A DNA stretch of 64,000 bases from Sphingomonas mollis. GTDB lineage: Bacteria > Pseudomonadota > Alphaproteobacteria > Sphingomonadales > Sphingomonadaceae. The DNA is taken from assembly GCF_016427505.1 (NCBI RefSeq), contig NZ_JAELXS010000005.1, forward strand, positions 1 to 64,000, given 5' to 3'. The position numbers were made by a program, and so were the translations under genes. Each line of letters starts with the position of its first letter. Positions within the stretch are counted from its first letter, which is position 1. Below are positions 25,704 through 34,544 of the stretch, in pieces. Below the pieces are notes generated by a model. The model searched no databases. It was not told where the DNA came from and saw only the letters and a program-made list of their open reading frames with translations.

Positions 25704-27046
25704 GCCGCGACGCCGATCGGGTCGACGGGTTGCAGCATTTCGGTCAGCGTCTCGAACGTCGCCGCCGCATAGCCGCGATCGCCCTTGCCCTGCGTCAGCA
25801 TCGTCTCGATCGCCGGTGCCAGCCGGATCGCCTCATCCACCTCGGCGCTGGAACCGGGCTTGTAAGCGCCCAGCCGTACCATCTCCTCCATGTCGCCATG
25901 CGTCGACAGGATGCGCCGCGCGGCCAGGCGGATCGCGTTCTCGTCCGCCGAATGACAATGCGGCAGCGTGCGCGACACCGATTTCAGGATATCGATCGCC
26001 GGATAACGGCCGCGCTCGGCGATCTTGCGGGTGATGACGACATGGCCGTCCAGGATGCCACGCACCGCATCCGCCACCGGCTCGTTATGATCGTCGCCAT
26101 CGACCAGCACGGTGAACAGCCCGGTGATCGATCCCTGCCCGACCTTGCCCGGTCCTGCCCGCTCCAGCAGGCGGGGCAGCTCGGCGAAGACGGTCGGGGT
26201 ATAGCCCTTGGTCGCAGGCGGTTCGCCCGACGCCAGACCGATCTCGCGCTGCGCCATCGCGAAGCGGGTGACCGAATCCATCAGGCACAGCACGTTCAGG
26301 CCCTGATCGCGGAAATGCTCGGCGATCGCCATCGTCGTCCATGCCGCCTGCCGCCGCATCAGCGCCGGCTCGTCCGACGTCGCGACCACGACGACGCTGC
26401 GCGCCAGCCCCTCCGGCCCCAGATCGTCCTCGACGAATTCCTGTACTTCGCGCCCGCGCTCGCCGATCAGGCCGATCACCGCGACATCGCATTTGGTCCA
26501 GCGCGCCAGCATCGACAGCAGCACCGACTTGCCGACGCCCGAACCCGCGAACAGGCCCAGCCGCTGGCCACGACACAGCGGCGCGAACACGTCGAGCGCG
26601 CGCACCCCCGTCTCGACCCGCTCGCCGACTCGCGCCCGCGTGGCGGCCAGCGGCGGATTGGCACGGATGGGTCGCGCCACCCGGCCCGACGCCATCGGCC
26701 CGCGACCATCGACCGCCCGGCCCAGCCCATCGATCATTCGCCCCAGCCACGCCTCGCACGGACGCAGCGTGAACTGCCCCGCCGCCAGCACGGCACGGTC
26801 GCCCGCGGCCAGCCCCTGCGGCTCGCTGAACGGCAGGCACTGCGCCAGTCCGGCATCGAGACCGGTCACTTCAGCCTCCAGCACGCCTTTTCCGGCGGCG
26901 ATGCGGATGCGCGATCCGATCTGCGCGGCGCCCGCCAGACCATCGACCTCGATCAGCGCACCGCGGGCGGCGACGACGGTGCCATAGCGTTCCTCGACCG
27001 GCGTATCGCGCAGCGTGGCGGTGGCGGCGCGGAAGATCTCCATCAT
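25700..27046 (-). CDS. fliI: Flagellar export ATPase FliI
   Basis: 448 residues. F1-beta-like ATPase with Walker A GLFAGSGVGKS (K173), Walker B region VLCLMDSVTRFAMAQREIGL, and C-terminal FliI/YscN signatures (RYPAIDILKSVSR). Drives unfolding and export of rod, hook and filament proteins. Start is ATG 27046 or 27043, overlapping the flbT stop. The longer frame upstream is not FliI-like. Confidence 0.96.
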   Translation of the reverse strand: MMEIFRAATATLRDTPVEERYGTVVAARGALIEVDGLAGAAQIGSRIRIAAGKGVLEAEVTGLDAGLAQCLPFSEPQGLAAGDRAVLAAGQFTLRPCEAWLGRMIDGLGRAVDGRGPMASGRVARPIRANPPLAATRARVGERVETGVRALDVFAPLCRGQRLGLFAGSGVGKSVLLSMLARWTKCDVAVIGLIGERGREVQEFVEDDLGPEGLARSVVVVATSDEPALMRRQAAWTTMAIAEHFRDQGLNVLCLMDSVTRFAMAQREIGLASGEPPATKGYTPTVFAELPRLLERAGPGKVGQGSITGLFTVLVDGDDHNEPVADAVRGILDGHVVITRKIAERGRYPAIDILKSVSRTLPHCHSADENAIRLAARRILSTHGDMEEMVRLGAYKPGSSAEVDEAIRLAPAIETMLTQGKGDRGYAAATFETLTEMLQPVDPIGVAA

Positions 27047-27447
27047 GCGGCCTCTCCCGTCAGGCGGGCAAAGACAGCGCTTTCGTGCGCCATCAGCGTG
27101 CGGCACAAACCCAGTCCGCGATAATAATCGCCCCGCGCCACGAACTGCGCGAAATCCAGACAGGCGGTACGCGCCTCGGCCGTTTCGAACGCGCCGAGCA
27201 GATCGCCCAGCAGCGCCACGATCCGGTCCTGATGCTCCGCGCGGGCGCCCTCGTCGACATACGCCATCATGCACGCCAGATAGAGCCGGCGGGCGGGTGT
27301 GGTGGCATCGGCGGGCGACATCACCTCACGGCCGCGCAGGATCGCGACCTGGTTCTCGATCACGAACTCGGTCCGGCCACGGGCCTGCAACACCGCACCG
27401 TTGATAATCATCTTCTCGCCATCGCGAAGGGAAATGCGCAAGCTCAT
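27043..27447 (-). CDS. flbT: Flagellin post-transcriptional repressor FlbT
   Basis: 134 residues, full-length FlbT (MSLRISLRDGEKMIINGAVL, ARRLYLACMMAYVDEG, FVARGDYYRGLGLCRTLM). In Caulobacter FlbT binds the 5' leader of flagellin mRNA and promotes its decay until the hook is complete. Its usual neighbour flaF is not here. The flagellin genes at 59440-61448 have near-identical leaders that could be its target. ATG at 27447; a CCTATAAT box lies at 27478-27485. Confidence 0.92.
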   Translation of the reverse strand: MSLRISLRDGEKMIINGAVLQARGRTEFVIENQVAILRGREVMSPADATTPARRLYLACMMAYVDEGARAEHQDRIVALLGDLLGAFETAEARTACLDFAQFVARGDYYRGLGLCRTLMAHESAVFARLTGEAA

Positions 27448-27477
27448 CGGACCCCAATCCTTAACGTGTCTGCACCG

Positions 27478-27485
27478 ATTATAGG
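27478..27485 (-). promoter_or_regulatory. CCTATAAT box upstream of flbT
   Basis: Leftward ATCCTATAATCGG 30 bases before the flbT start, in the divergent flbT/flgE region. Same type as the other flagellar boxes in the window. Confidence 0.4.
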
Positions 27486-27514
27486 ATATGGGTGCCTCCA
27501 CAGGTCGCGAACCC

Positions 27515-27583
27515 CGGCAAGTTTTGCCGCCCGTCAGCTTTCGCGCGCATCCCGACCGAAGCCCGGTGCCGCGCCCTATAATG
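27515..27583 (+). promoter_or_regulatory. flgE control region: CGGCAAGTTTTGCCG palindrome and CCTATAATG box
   Basis: CGGCAA-GTT-TTGCCG (27515-27529) is a perfect 6-base-arm palindrome and the most symmetric form of the element also seen before fliF and flgC/fliN2. CCTATAATG follows at 27575-27583, about 50 bases before the flgE start. Likely activator site plus -10-like box; placed to act on both flgE and flbT. Confidence 0.5.
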
Positions 27584-27633
27584 AGGCCAAACCGGCATGT
27601 GTGTCCGGTCCCGCTTGTCGAGGGAGATGTTCG

Positions 27634-28950
27634 TTGAGCCTTTATTCCGCCCTGTTCTCCGGCGTGTCCGGCCTGTCCGCCGAATCAGCGGCCATGGCCG
27701 CGGTCGGCGACAACATCGCCAACATCAACACCGTCGGGTACAAGAATGTCGACGCGCAGTTCAGCACGATGGTGGCCGATGGCCGCGCCGGGGCGACCTA
27801 TGTCGCCGGTGGCGTCAATTCGGTGGCCCGCTCGCTGATCTCGAAATCCGGCCAGTTGCAGGCGGCGACCAACGCCACCGATCTGGGCATCGACGGCGCC
27901 GGCTTCTTCGTGACCCGCACCGGCAAGGGTGAGAATTCAGCGATGTCGCTGACCCGCGCCGGATCGTTCGCCACCGACAAGGAAGGCTTCCTGCGCAACT
28001 CCGCCGGGCTCTATCTGCAGGGATGGCGGCTCGACGCGCAGGGCGAATACAACAATACCGGCTCGATCGACGCGCTGGAACCGATCCGGATGAGTGACCT
28101 GACCGGCACCGCGGCGGCGACCGCCAAGATGTCGATGCGCGCCAACCTGAAATCGACCACCACCGCCTATGCCCCCGCCACGCCGGCCGATGCCTATGCG
28201 GTCGGTAAGCTGGCATCGGGCACGATCACGCCCAGCTTCTCGCGCTCGTTCGACGTGTATGACACGCAGGGTGGCGCCCACAGCGTCAAGATGAGCTTCC
28301 TGAAATCCGGATCGAACACCTGGGAAGCGGAAATCTATGCGCAGCCCGCGACGGACGTGGCCGCCGCCGGTGGCCTGCTGAAATCCGGCACCGTCAAGTT
28401 CAATCCCGATGGCAGCTTGGACAAGGCGGGCAGCACCGCCGCCTTCTTCACGCCCATGACCCCCGGCTGGACCAACGGCGCCGGATCGCAGCCGATCACG
28501 CTCGGTCTGGGCAGCGACGACGGCCTCGACGGCCTGACCCAGTTCGCGACGGACTCGTCGGTCATCAACTCATCCGTCGATGGCGGCAAGCTGGGCAACG
28601 TGTCGTCGATCCAGGTATCGAACACGGGCAAGGTCAGCGCCGTATTCGACGACGGCACCACCCGCGCCGTCTTCCAGCTGCCGATCGCCACCGTCCCCAA
28701 TCCGGACGGGCTGACGCGCGTGTCGGGCAACGCCTTCACCGTATCCGACCAGTCGGGTGCCTATGCGATCAACGCCCCCGGTTCGCTGGGCGCGGGCAAT
28801 GTCCAGGCGTTCAAGCTGGAGGCATCGACCGCCGATCTGGCGCAGGAATTCACCAACATGATCCGGTTCCAGCGCGCCTACAGCGCCGCGTCCAAGATCA
28901 TCACGACGGTGGATGACATGCTCCAGGAAGTCAGCAACCTGAAGCGCTGA
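27634..28950 (+). CDS. flgE: Flagellar hook protein FlgE
   Basis: 438 residues. N-terminal rod/hook motif (MAAVGDNIANINTVGYKNVD), FlgE D1-type segment (GFFVTRTGKGENSAM, LTRAGSFATDKEGFLRNSAG), and C-terminal EFTNMIRFQRAYSAASKIIT. Polymerises into the hook. Start is TTG at 27634 with GGGAG 8 bases upstream; an ATG at 27628 is in another frame. First of flgE-flgK-flgL. Confidence 0.93.
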   Translation: MSLYSALFSGVSGLSAESAAMAAVGDNIANINTVGYKNVDAQFSTMVADGRAGATYVAGGVNSVARSLISKSGQLQAATNATDLGIDGAGFFVTRTGKGENSAMSLTRAGSFATDKEGFLRNSAGLYLQGWRLDAQGEYNNTGSIDALEPIRMSDLTGTAAATAKMSMRANLKSTTTAYAPATPADAYAVGKLASGTITPSFSRSFDVYDTQGGAHSVKMSFLKSGSNTWEAEIYAQPATDVAAAGGLLKSGTVKFNPDGSLDKAGSTAAFFTPMTPGWTNGAGSQPITLGLGSDDGLDGLTQFATDSSVINSSVDGGKLGNVSSIQVSNTGKVSAVFDDGTTRAVFQLPIATVPNPDGLTRVSGNAFTVSDQSGAYAINAPGSLGAGNVQAFKLEASTADLAQEFTNMIRFQRAYSAASKIITTVDDMLQEVSNLKR

Positions 28951-28973
28951 CGGACCGATAGGAAGCATCTGCG

Positions 28974-31076
28974 ATGTCGCTCAGCGAAATTCTATCGTCG
29001 GCCCTGTCCGGCCTGGGCGCGGCCCAGGCCAGTATGCGCACGGTGTCGAACAACATCGCCAACGTCTCGACGCCCGGTTACGCGCGCGAAAAGACGACCC
29101 TGCAGACCGATGTCGCCGGCGGCCGAATCACCGGCGTCACCGTCGGCGAACCGAACCGCATCGCCGACCAGTTTCTGGAAGCCACCGTCTATGCCCGCGC
29201 CGGCGAGGCGGGCCGGGCGGAGGTGGCATCGACCTATCTCGACCGGTTGCAGGCGATGCTGGGCACCACCGGCTCCGATTCGGGCCTGCCCACGCGGCTC
29301 GACGCGATCTCGTCCGCCGCGATCAAGATGACGGGCTCGGCCGGCGGCGCGCAGACGAACGCGGCCTTCATCGGCAACGTGCAGGACGCGATCGGATCGG
29401 TGCAACAGCTCAGCCGCGATGTCTCCGGCTTGCGCAGCGATGTCGAGGGCGAGGTCGGCGAGACCGTCACCCGCGTCAATTCGCTGCTCAGCCAGATCTA
29501 CGACCTGAACGACACCGTCGCCCGTGCCGAAGGGCTGGGCCGCAGTTCCGCCGGTGCCGCCGACCAGCGCAATGCCGCGATCGAGGAACTTGGCGGCCTG
29601 ATGGGCATCGTCGCCCGGCAACAGGCCGATGGCCGGATGACCGTCGACACCACGTCGGGCGTCCAGTTGATCGACCGGCGGTTGCGCCAGCTATCCTATC
29701 CGTCGAACGGCGCGGGCGCGGCGCAGGCGCTGTATCCGCCGATCGAGGTGCGCTTCGCCGAAAGCGACCGAACGCTGGGCGCGGCTACCGGCGAGCGGAT
29801 CGACGCCGCCGCCAGCGGCAAGCTGGGCGGCCTGATCGCGCTGCGCGATGCCGAACTGCCGGCCTTCTCCACCAGACTCGACACGCTCTACAGTGGTCTC
29901 GCCCGTTCGCTCAACGCCGCGTCGAACCAGGGAACGGCGGTGCCCGCGCCCAACAGCCTGCAGGGCAGCACGACGCCGCTGGCGACTACCGACCGGCTGG
30001 GCTTCACCGGCGCCGCCACCTTTGCCGTCACCGCCGCCGACGGTACGCTGATCGCCAAAACGAAGGTCGATTTCACCGCGCTCGGCACCGGGGCCACCGT
30101 CGCCGACGCCCTGACCGCGATCAACACCGGGCTGGGCGGTGCCGCGACCGCCAGCTTCACGGGCGGCAAGCTGTCGATCACCGCCGCCGCCAGCGCCAAT
30201 GGCGTCGTCGTCGCGCAGGACCCGACCACGCCCAGCAGCCGGGCCGGCACCGGCTTTTCGCAATTCTTCGGCCTGAACGACGTCGTCCGCAGCGAGGGCG
30301 CGATGCTCACGCCAACCGGCTTCACCGCCGCCGATCCGCATGGCCTGTCGGTCGGCCAGACCACCGATTTCGCCCTGCGCGACACGTCGGGGCGCGTGGT
30401 AGCCAGCTATCCGCTGACCATCACCGGATCGACCGGGTCCAGCTTCGGCGCGCTGGTCACCGAACTGAACGCCAGCCCGCTGGCCGCGTTCGGTAATTTC
30501 TCGCTCGATTCGCAAGGACGGATCGGCTTCGCGACGACGACGGCCGCCGCCGGCAACACGCTGTCGGTGCTGTCCGACACCACCAGCCGCGGCGCCACCG
30601 GGCTGAGCCTCGGTACGATCACCGGCCTCAGCGGCGGTACGGATGCGCTGAAGGCGGGTGAGGTGCGGCGCGACATCGCCGCCGACGTCACCCGCCTGCC
30701 CCTCGCCCGGTTGCAGAACGTGGCGGTCGGGCAAAAGGCGCTGGGCGTCGGCGACCGCACCGGCGCGACCAGCTTCGTCGATGCGTTTTCCACCAACATC
30801 GATCTGGGGCGGACCTCCGGCGTCACTACCATGTCGCGCTATGCCAACAGCGTGCTGGGCGACACCGGCACCACCGCCGCCCGCGCCGCCGACAAGATGA
30901 CCGAGACCGCCGCCCGCCGCGACGATGCGGTCGCCCGCCGCGATAACTTCTCCGGCGTCAGCATCGATGAGGAACTGTCGCAGATGGTCGTGTTGCAGAA
31001 CAGCTATTCGGCCGCCGCTCGCGTGATGAGCGCCGCGACGTCGATGTACGACACCCTCCTCCAGCTTGCGCGATAA
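28974..31076 (+). CDS. flgK: Hook-filament junction protein FlgK
   Basis: 700 residues, longer than enteric FlgK (about 547) because of an enlarged central region (about 330-560). N-terminus MRTVSNNIANVSTPGYAREK and C-terminus SIDEELSQMVVLQNSYSAAA are the standard FlgK ends. Joins hook to filament with FlgL. 23 bases after flgE. Confidence 0.94.
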   Translation: MSLSEILSSALSGLGAAQASMRTVSNNIANVSTPGYAREKTTLQTDVAGGRITGVTVGEPNRIADQFLEATVYARAGEAGRAEVASTYLDRLQAMLGTTGSDSGLPTRLDAISSAAIKMTGSAGGAQTNAAFIGNVQDAIGSVQQLSRDVSGLRSDVEGEVGETVTRVNSLLSQIYDLNDTVARAEGLGRSSAGAADQRNAAIEELGGLMGIVARQQADGRMTVDTTSGVQLIDRRLRQLSYPSNGAGAAQALYPPIEVRFAESDRTLGAATGERIDAAASGKLGGLIALRDAELPAFSTRLDTLYSGLARSLNAASNQGTAVPAPNSLQGSTTPLATTDRLGFTGAATFAVTAADGTLIAKTKVDFTALGTGATVADALTAINTGLGGAATASFTGGKLSITAAASANGVVVAQDPTTPSSRAGTGFSQFFGLNDVVRSEGAMLTPTGFTAADPHGLSVGQTTDFALRDTSGRVVASYPLTITGSTGSSFGALVTELNASPLAAFGNFSLDSQGRIGFATTTAAAGNTLSVLSDTTSRGATGLSLGTITGLSGGTDALKAGEVRRDIAADVTRLPLARLQNVAVGQKALGVGDRTGATSFVDAFSTNIDLGRTSGVTTMSRYANSVLGDTGTTAARAADKMTETAARRDDAVARRDNFSGVSIDEELSQMVVLQNSYSAAARVMSAATSMYDTLLQLAR

Positions 31077-31088
31077 GGAACCGTCCCG

Positions 31089-31997
31089 ATGATCCGCGTC
31101 GCCACCATTCCCCTTCAGCGCACCTTGTCAGGCGCGATCCAGCAGGCGCAGCAGAGACTGGCCGCCACCCAGTTACAGCTGACGTCTGGCAAGAAGGCCA
31201 ACGATCTCGCCGCTCTGGGGACCGAGGCCGGTCGCACCCTGTCCGCCCGCACGCTACGTTCGACGCAGGAGGCGCAATCCTCTTCCGCCAGGGCGCTCGG
31301 CACCACGCTGTCGCTCTACGACGCCAACATCACCACGATCGACGAATCGTCGGCGACGCTGCGGCAAAAGATCATGACCGCGATCGGCACCGGCCAGACG
31401 CAGGGATTGCAGGGATCGATCGCCGGCGCCTTCGACCAGTTCCGCGCCGCGCTCAACGCCGGCGACGGCAGCGGGCCGCTATTCGCCGGCGCCCAGACCG
31501 ACAAGATCCCGTTCAAGCCGCAGACGCTGGCCGACACCGTCGGTGCCACCGCCGCCACCGCCTTCACCAACGACGGCGTTCGCGCCACCGCCCGGCTGTC
31601 CGACGGCGTCGACGTGACGTACGGCGTCGGCGCGAGCGAACTGGGCACCGGCATGCTCGCTGCCTTCCGCACGCTGGCAGAGGCTGGAACGATCGGAGAA
31701 ACACCCACCGCCGCCCAGCTGGACGCGCTGAAGACCGCGATGGGCCAGATCGATGCCGCCCTGCCCACCGTCCGCGCGCTCAACGCCGAGAACGGCCGCA
31801 AACAGGCAGAGACCGAATCGCTGGGCACCCGCGCCGACGAACGCGCGAACCTGCTCAGCGAGTTGATCTCGACTAACGAGGATGCCGATTACGGCCAGAT
31901 CGCCAGTGACCTTTCGCAACAACAGACCGTATTGCGTGCCAGCTATTCGGTCTTCACTCAGCTATCGAGCCTCAGCCTGACACAATATCTGAAGTGA
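31089..31997 (+). CDS. flgL: Hook-filament junction protein FlgL
   Basis: 302 residues with flagellin-like ends: N-terminal QQAQQRLAATQLQLTSGKKA and C-terminal coiled segment ending SSLSLTQYLK. Second junction protein between hook and filament. 12 bases after flgK; its stop is 4 bases from the convergent prfC stop, so no separate terminator is visible. Confidence 0.92.
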   Translation: MIRVATIPLQRTLSGAIQQAQQRLAATQLQLTSGKKANDLAALGTEAGRTLSARTLRSTQEAQSSSARALGTTLSLYDANITTIDESSATLRQKIMTAIGTGQTQGLQGSIAGAFDQFRAALNAGDGSGPLFAGAQTDKIPFKPQTLADTVGATAATAFTNDGVRATARLSDGVDVTYGVGASELGTGMLAAFRTLAEAGTIGETPTAAQLDALKTAMGQIDAALPTVRALNAENGRKQAETESLGTRADERANLLSELISTNEDADYGQIASDLSQQQTVLRASYSVFTQLSSLSLTQYLK

Positions 31998-32001
31998 CCG
32001 G

Positions 32002-33525
32002 TCAGCGCTCGCGCGTGGCGGCGAATTTCACCTTGGGATAACGGTCGGCGACATAGCCGACCTCCCACGACGATTTGGCGAGGAAGACGGGATTGCCGTC
32101 TCGGTCCTTCGCCATCGCCGACCGGTTCAGATCGGTGAAGTTCTTCAGGTCGCCCGCCTCTTCCGCACTAACCCAGCGGGCGGTGTCGAACGGTGCCGGC
32201 TCCAACCCGGCCGCGACCTTGTATTCCGCATCCAGCCGGCTGAGCAGCACTTCCAGCTGCAACTGGCCGACCACGCCGATGATCCAGTTCGACCCGATCT
32301 CCGGATAGAACACCTGCGTCACGCCCTCTTCGGCCATGTCGTCCAGCGCCTTGCGCAGCTGTTTCGTCTTGGTCGGGTCCTTCAGCACGACGCGGCGCAG
32401 GATTTCCGGCGCGAAGTTCGGCAGGCCGGTGAAGCGCACGTCCGCCTTCTCGCTCAGCGTATCGCCGACACGCAGCGTGCCGTGGTTGGGAATGCCGATG
32501 ATGTCGCCGGGATACGCCTCGTCCGCGACTTCACGGGCCTGCGCGAAGAACAGGATCGGCGAATGCACCGCGATGGCCTTGCCGCTGCCCGACGGGGTCA
32601 GCTTCATGCCGCGTTTGAAGACGCCCGAGCACAGCCGCATGAACGCGATCCGGTCGCGATGGTTGGGGTCCATGTTCGCCTGAACCTTGAACACGAAGCC
32701 GGTGACTTCCGGGTTCTCCGGCGCGACGGGGGCGGGATCGGCCGGCTGCGGGCGCGGCGGCGGGGCGTGTTCGGCCAGCGCACCGATCAGGTCGGCGACG
32801 CCGAAGTCCTTCAATGCCGATCCGAAATAGACCGGCGTCAGGTCGCCTGCGCGATACCGGTCGCCGTCGAATTCGGCATAGCCCGCCTGCGCCAGTTCCA
32901 CCTCGTCGGCGAAGCGTTCGGGCAGCGCGCGGTCGTCGGTCGTCCCCTGAAAGGTGCGGCTGTCGCCTTCGGGGCGGCTGATCCGGCCGGTGGCGAGGTT
33001 CTTCACGCCCTCGAACTCGCCGCCCATGCCGATCGGCCAACTCATCGGACACACGTCCAGCTGGAGCATGTCGGCGATCTCGTCGAGCAGCTCGAACACC
33101 GGCCGGCCCTCGCGATCGACCTTGTTGACGAAAGTGATGATCGGCACGTTGCGCAGGCGACAGACCTCGAACAGCTTGCGCGTCTGCGGCTCGATGCCCT
33201 TGGCCGCGTCGATCACCATGACCGCCGAATCGACCGCGGTCAGCGTGCGATAGGTGTCCTCCGAAAAGTCCTCATGCCCCGGCGTGTCGAGCAGGTTGAA
33301 GGTGATGCCGTCCTTCTCGAACGTCATGACCGACGACGTGACCGAGATGCCGCGCTGCTGTTCGATCTTCATCCAGTCCGACCGCGCGCGCCGGTTCTGC
33401 CCACGTGCCTTCACCTCGCCGGCCAGATGGATGGCGCCGCCGACATAGAGCAGCTTTTCCGTCAGCGTGGTCTTGCCGGCGTCGGGGTGGGAGATGATCG
33501 CGAAGGTGCGGCGGGGGGAGATCAT
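32002..33525 (-). CDS. prfC: Peptide chain release factor 3
   Basis: 507 residues, a translational GTPase. G1 SHPDAGKTT at about 12-20, G3 DTPGHEDFSEDTYR, G4 NKVD, and RF3 C-terminal features (VGQLQLEVLLSRLDAEYKV). RF3 recycles RF1/RF2 from the ribosome after termination. Marks the end of the flagellar block. Confidence 0.97.
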   Translation of the reverse strand: MISPRRTFAIISHPDAGKTTLTEKLLYVGGAIHLAGEVKARGQNRRARSDWMKIEQQRGISVTSSVMTFEKDGITFNLLDTPGHEDFSEDTYRTLTAVDSAVMVIDAAKGIEPQTRKLFEVCRLRNVPIITFVNKVDREGRPVFELLDEIADMLQLDVCPMSWPIGMGGEFEGVKNLATGRISRPEGDSRTFQGTTDDRALPERFADEVELAQAGYAEFDGDRYRAGDLTPVYFGSALKDFGVADLIGALAEHAPPPRPQPADPAPVAPENPEVTGFVFKVQANMDPNHRDRIAFMRLCSGVFKRGMKLTPSGSGKAIAVHSPILFFAQAREVADEAYPGDIIGIPNHGTLRVGDTLSEKADVRFTGLPNFAPEILRRVVLKDPTKTKQLRKALDDMAEEGVTQVFYPEIGSNWIIGVVGQLQLEVLLSRLDAEYKVAAGLEPAPFDTARWVSAEEAGDLKNFTDLNRSAMAKDRDGNPVFLAKSSWEVGYVADRYPKVKFAATRER

Positions 33526-33537
33526 GGTCGAAAACTA

Positions 33538-33655
33538 CCGTTCGTCCTGAGTAGCCATTGAGCTTGTCGAAATGGCGCATCGAAGGATTGGAGAGAGCGC
33601 GCAGGTGCTTCGATACGGGCCTTCGACAAGCTCAGGCCCTACTCAGCACGAACGG
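33538..33655. repeat. Imperfect inverted repeat upstream of prfC
   Basis: Arms at about 33538-33576 and 33619-33655 share CCGTTCGT, CTGAGTAG and GAGCTTGTCGAA blocks in inverted order. Same family as the repeat at 55904-55971. The cluster of Sphingomonas-like palindromic repeats at gene ends suggests dispersed non-coding repeats. Confidence 0.65.
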
Positions 33656-33668
33656 GGACTGGGCGATG

Positions 33669-34544
33669 CTATGCCACCAGCGTCACACTCATACCAATCC
33701 GCTTCGTCGCGCCCGCCGCGACCGAAAACACCCCCGGCTTGTCACGATATTCGCCGGTAAACCCTTCGGGATCGGCGATGCCGTGCCATGGTTCGACACA
33801 GACGAACGCCGCCCCCGGTTTCGTCCAGATACCAAGCGCCGGGGTGTCCGGAAACGCGATCCGCAACCGGGGTCCACTGGCCGCACCATAGGTGACGGCG
33901 TCGGACGCCACCGGGTCCCACACCAGCGCATCGTTGATGAACAGATCGTCGCCCAGTTGCAGCGTGCGGCCATCGAGCGGCGACGGGTTGGTCTGCACGG
34001 CGATCAGGCCATCGGGCGAGATCGCGCGCAGGCGGCCGGGCTCGTCGGCGTCGAACACGATGCGATGATCGGCGCGCGCCTGCCCGTACGGCAGCGGCCA
34101 CGCGAAGGCGGGGTGGAAACCGAATTGCGCCAGCATCGGCGTGTCGGCGGGATTGATGACCCGCGCCTCGACCGACAAGGTCGCCCCGTCGATACGGAAC
34201 GCGATCTCCAGCCGGAACGCATAGGGGTAAGCCACCCGCGTTTCGGTCGTGTCGGTCAGCGCGAAGGTCGCATGATCCGCCCCCTGATCGACCACCGCGA
34301 ACGCCATGTCGCGCGCGAAGCCGTGCTTGGCCGCCGGGTATTCGGTGCCATCGACGCGGATGACGCTGCCGTTCGTGATGCCGATCACCGGGAACAGGAT
34401 CGGCGCGTGCTTCGGCCAGAACGCCGGATCGGCGTTGGTCATCAGCTCGGCGCCATCGGCGTCGTGCAGATGCGTCAGTTCCGCCCCGAACGGATTGATC
34501 GCCGCCGACAGGCCCTGCCCGCGAATCCAGATCAGATCAGCCAC
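33669..34544 (-). CDS. Aldose 1-epimerase family protein (LacX-like)
   Basis: 291 residues of the galactose mutarotase fold: N-terminal INPFGAELTHLHDADGAELM, PILFPVIGITN, HGFARDMAF with a likely catalytic His, FGFHPAFAWPLP with the second His, and a Glu in CVEPWHGIADPEGF. Interconverts anomers of an unknown hexose or phosphosugar. GTG start at 34544 overlaps the pheT stop by 8 bases, so it rides on the pheST transcript. Confidence 0.8.
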   Translation of the reverse strand: MADLIWIRGQGLSAAINPFGAELTHLHDADGAELMTNADPAFWPKHAPILFPVIGITNGSVIRVDGTEYPAAKHGFARDMAFAVVDQGADHATFALTDTTETRVAYPYAFRLEIAFRIDGATLSVEARVINPADTPMLAQFGFHPAFAWPLPYGQARADHRIVFDADEPGRLRAISPDGLIAVQTNPSPLDGRTLQLGDDLFINDALVWDPVASDAVTYGAASGPRLRIAFPDTPALGIWTKPGAAFVCVEPWHGIADPEGFTGEYRDKPGVFSVAAGATKRIGMSVTLVA

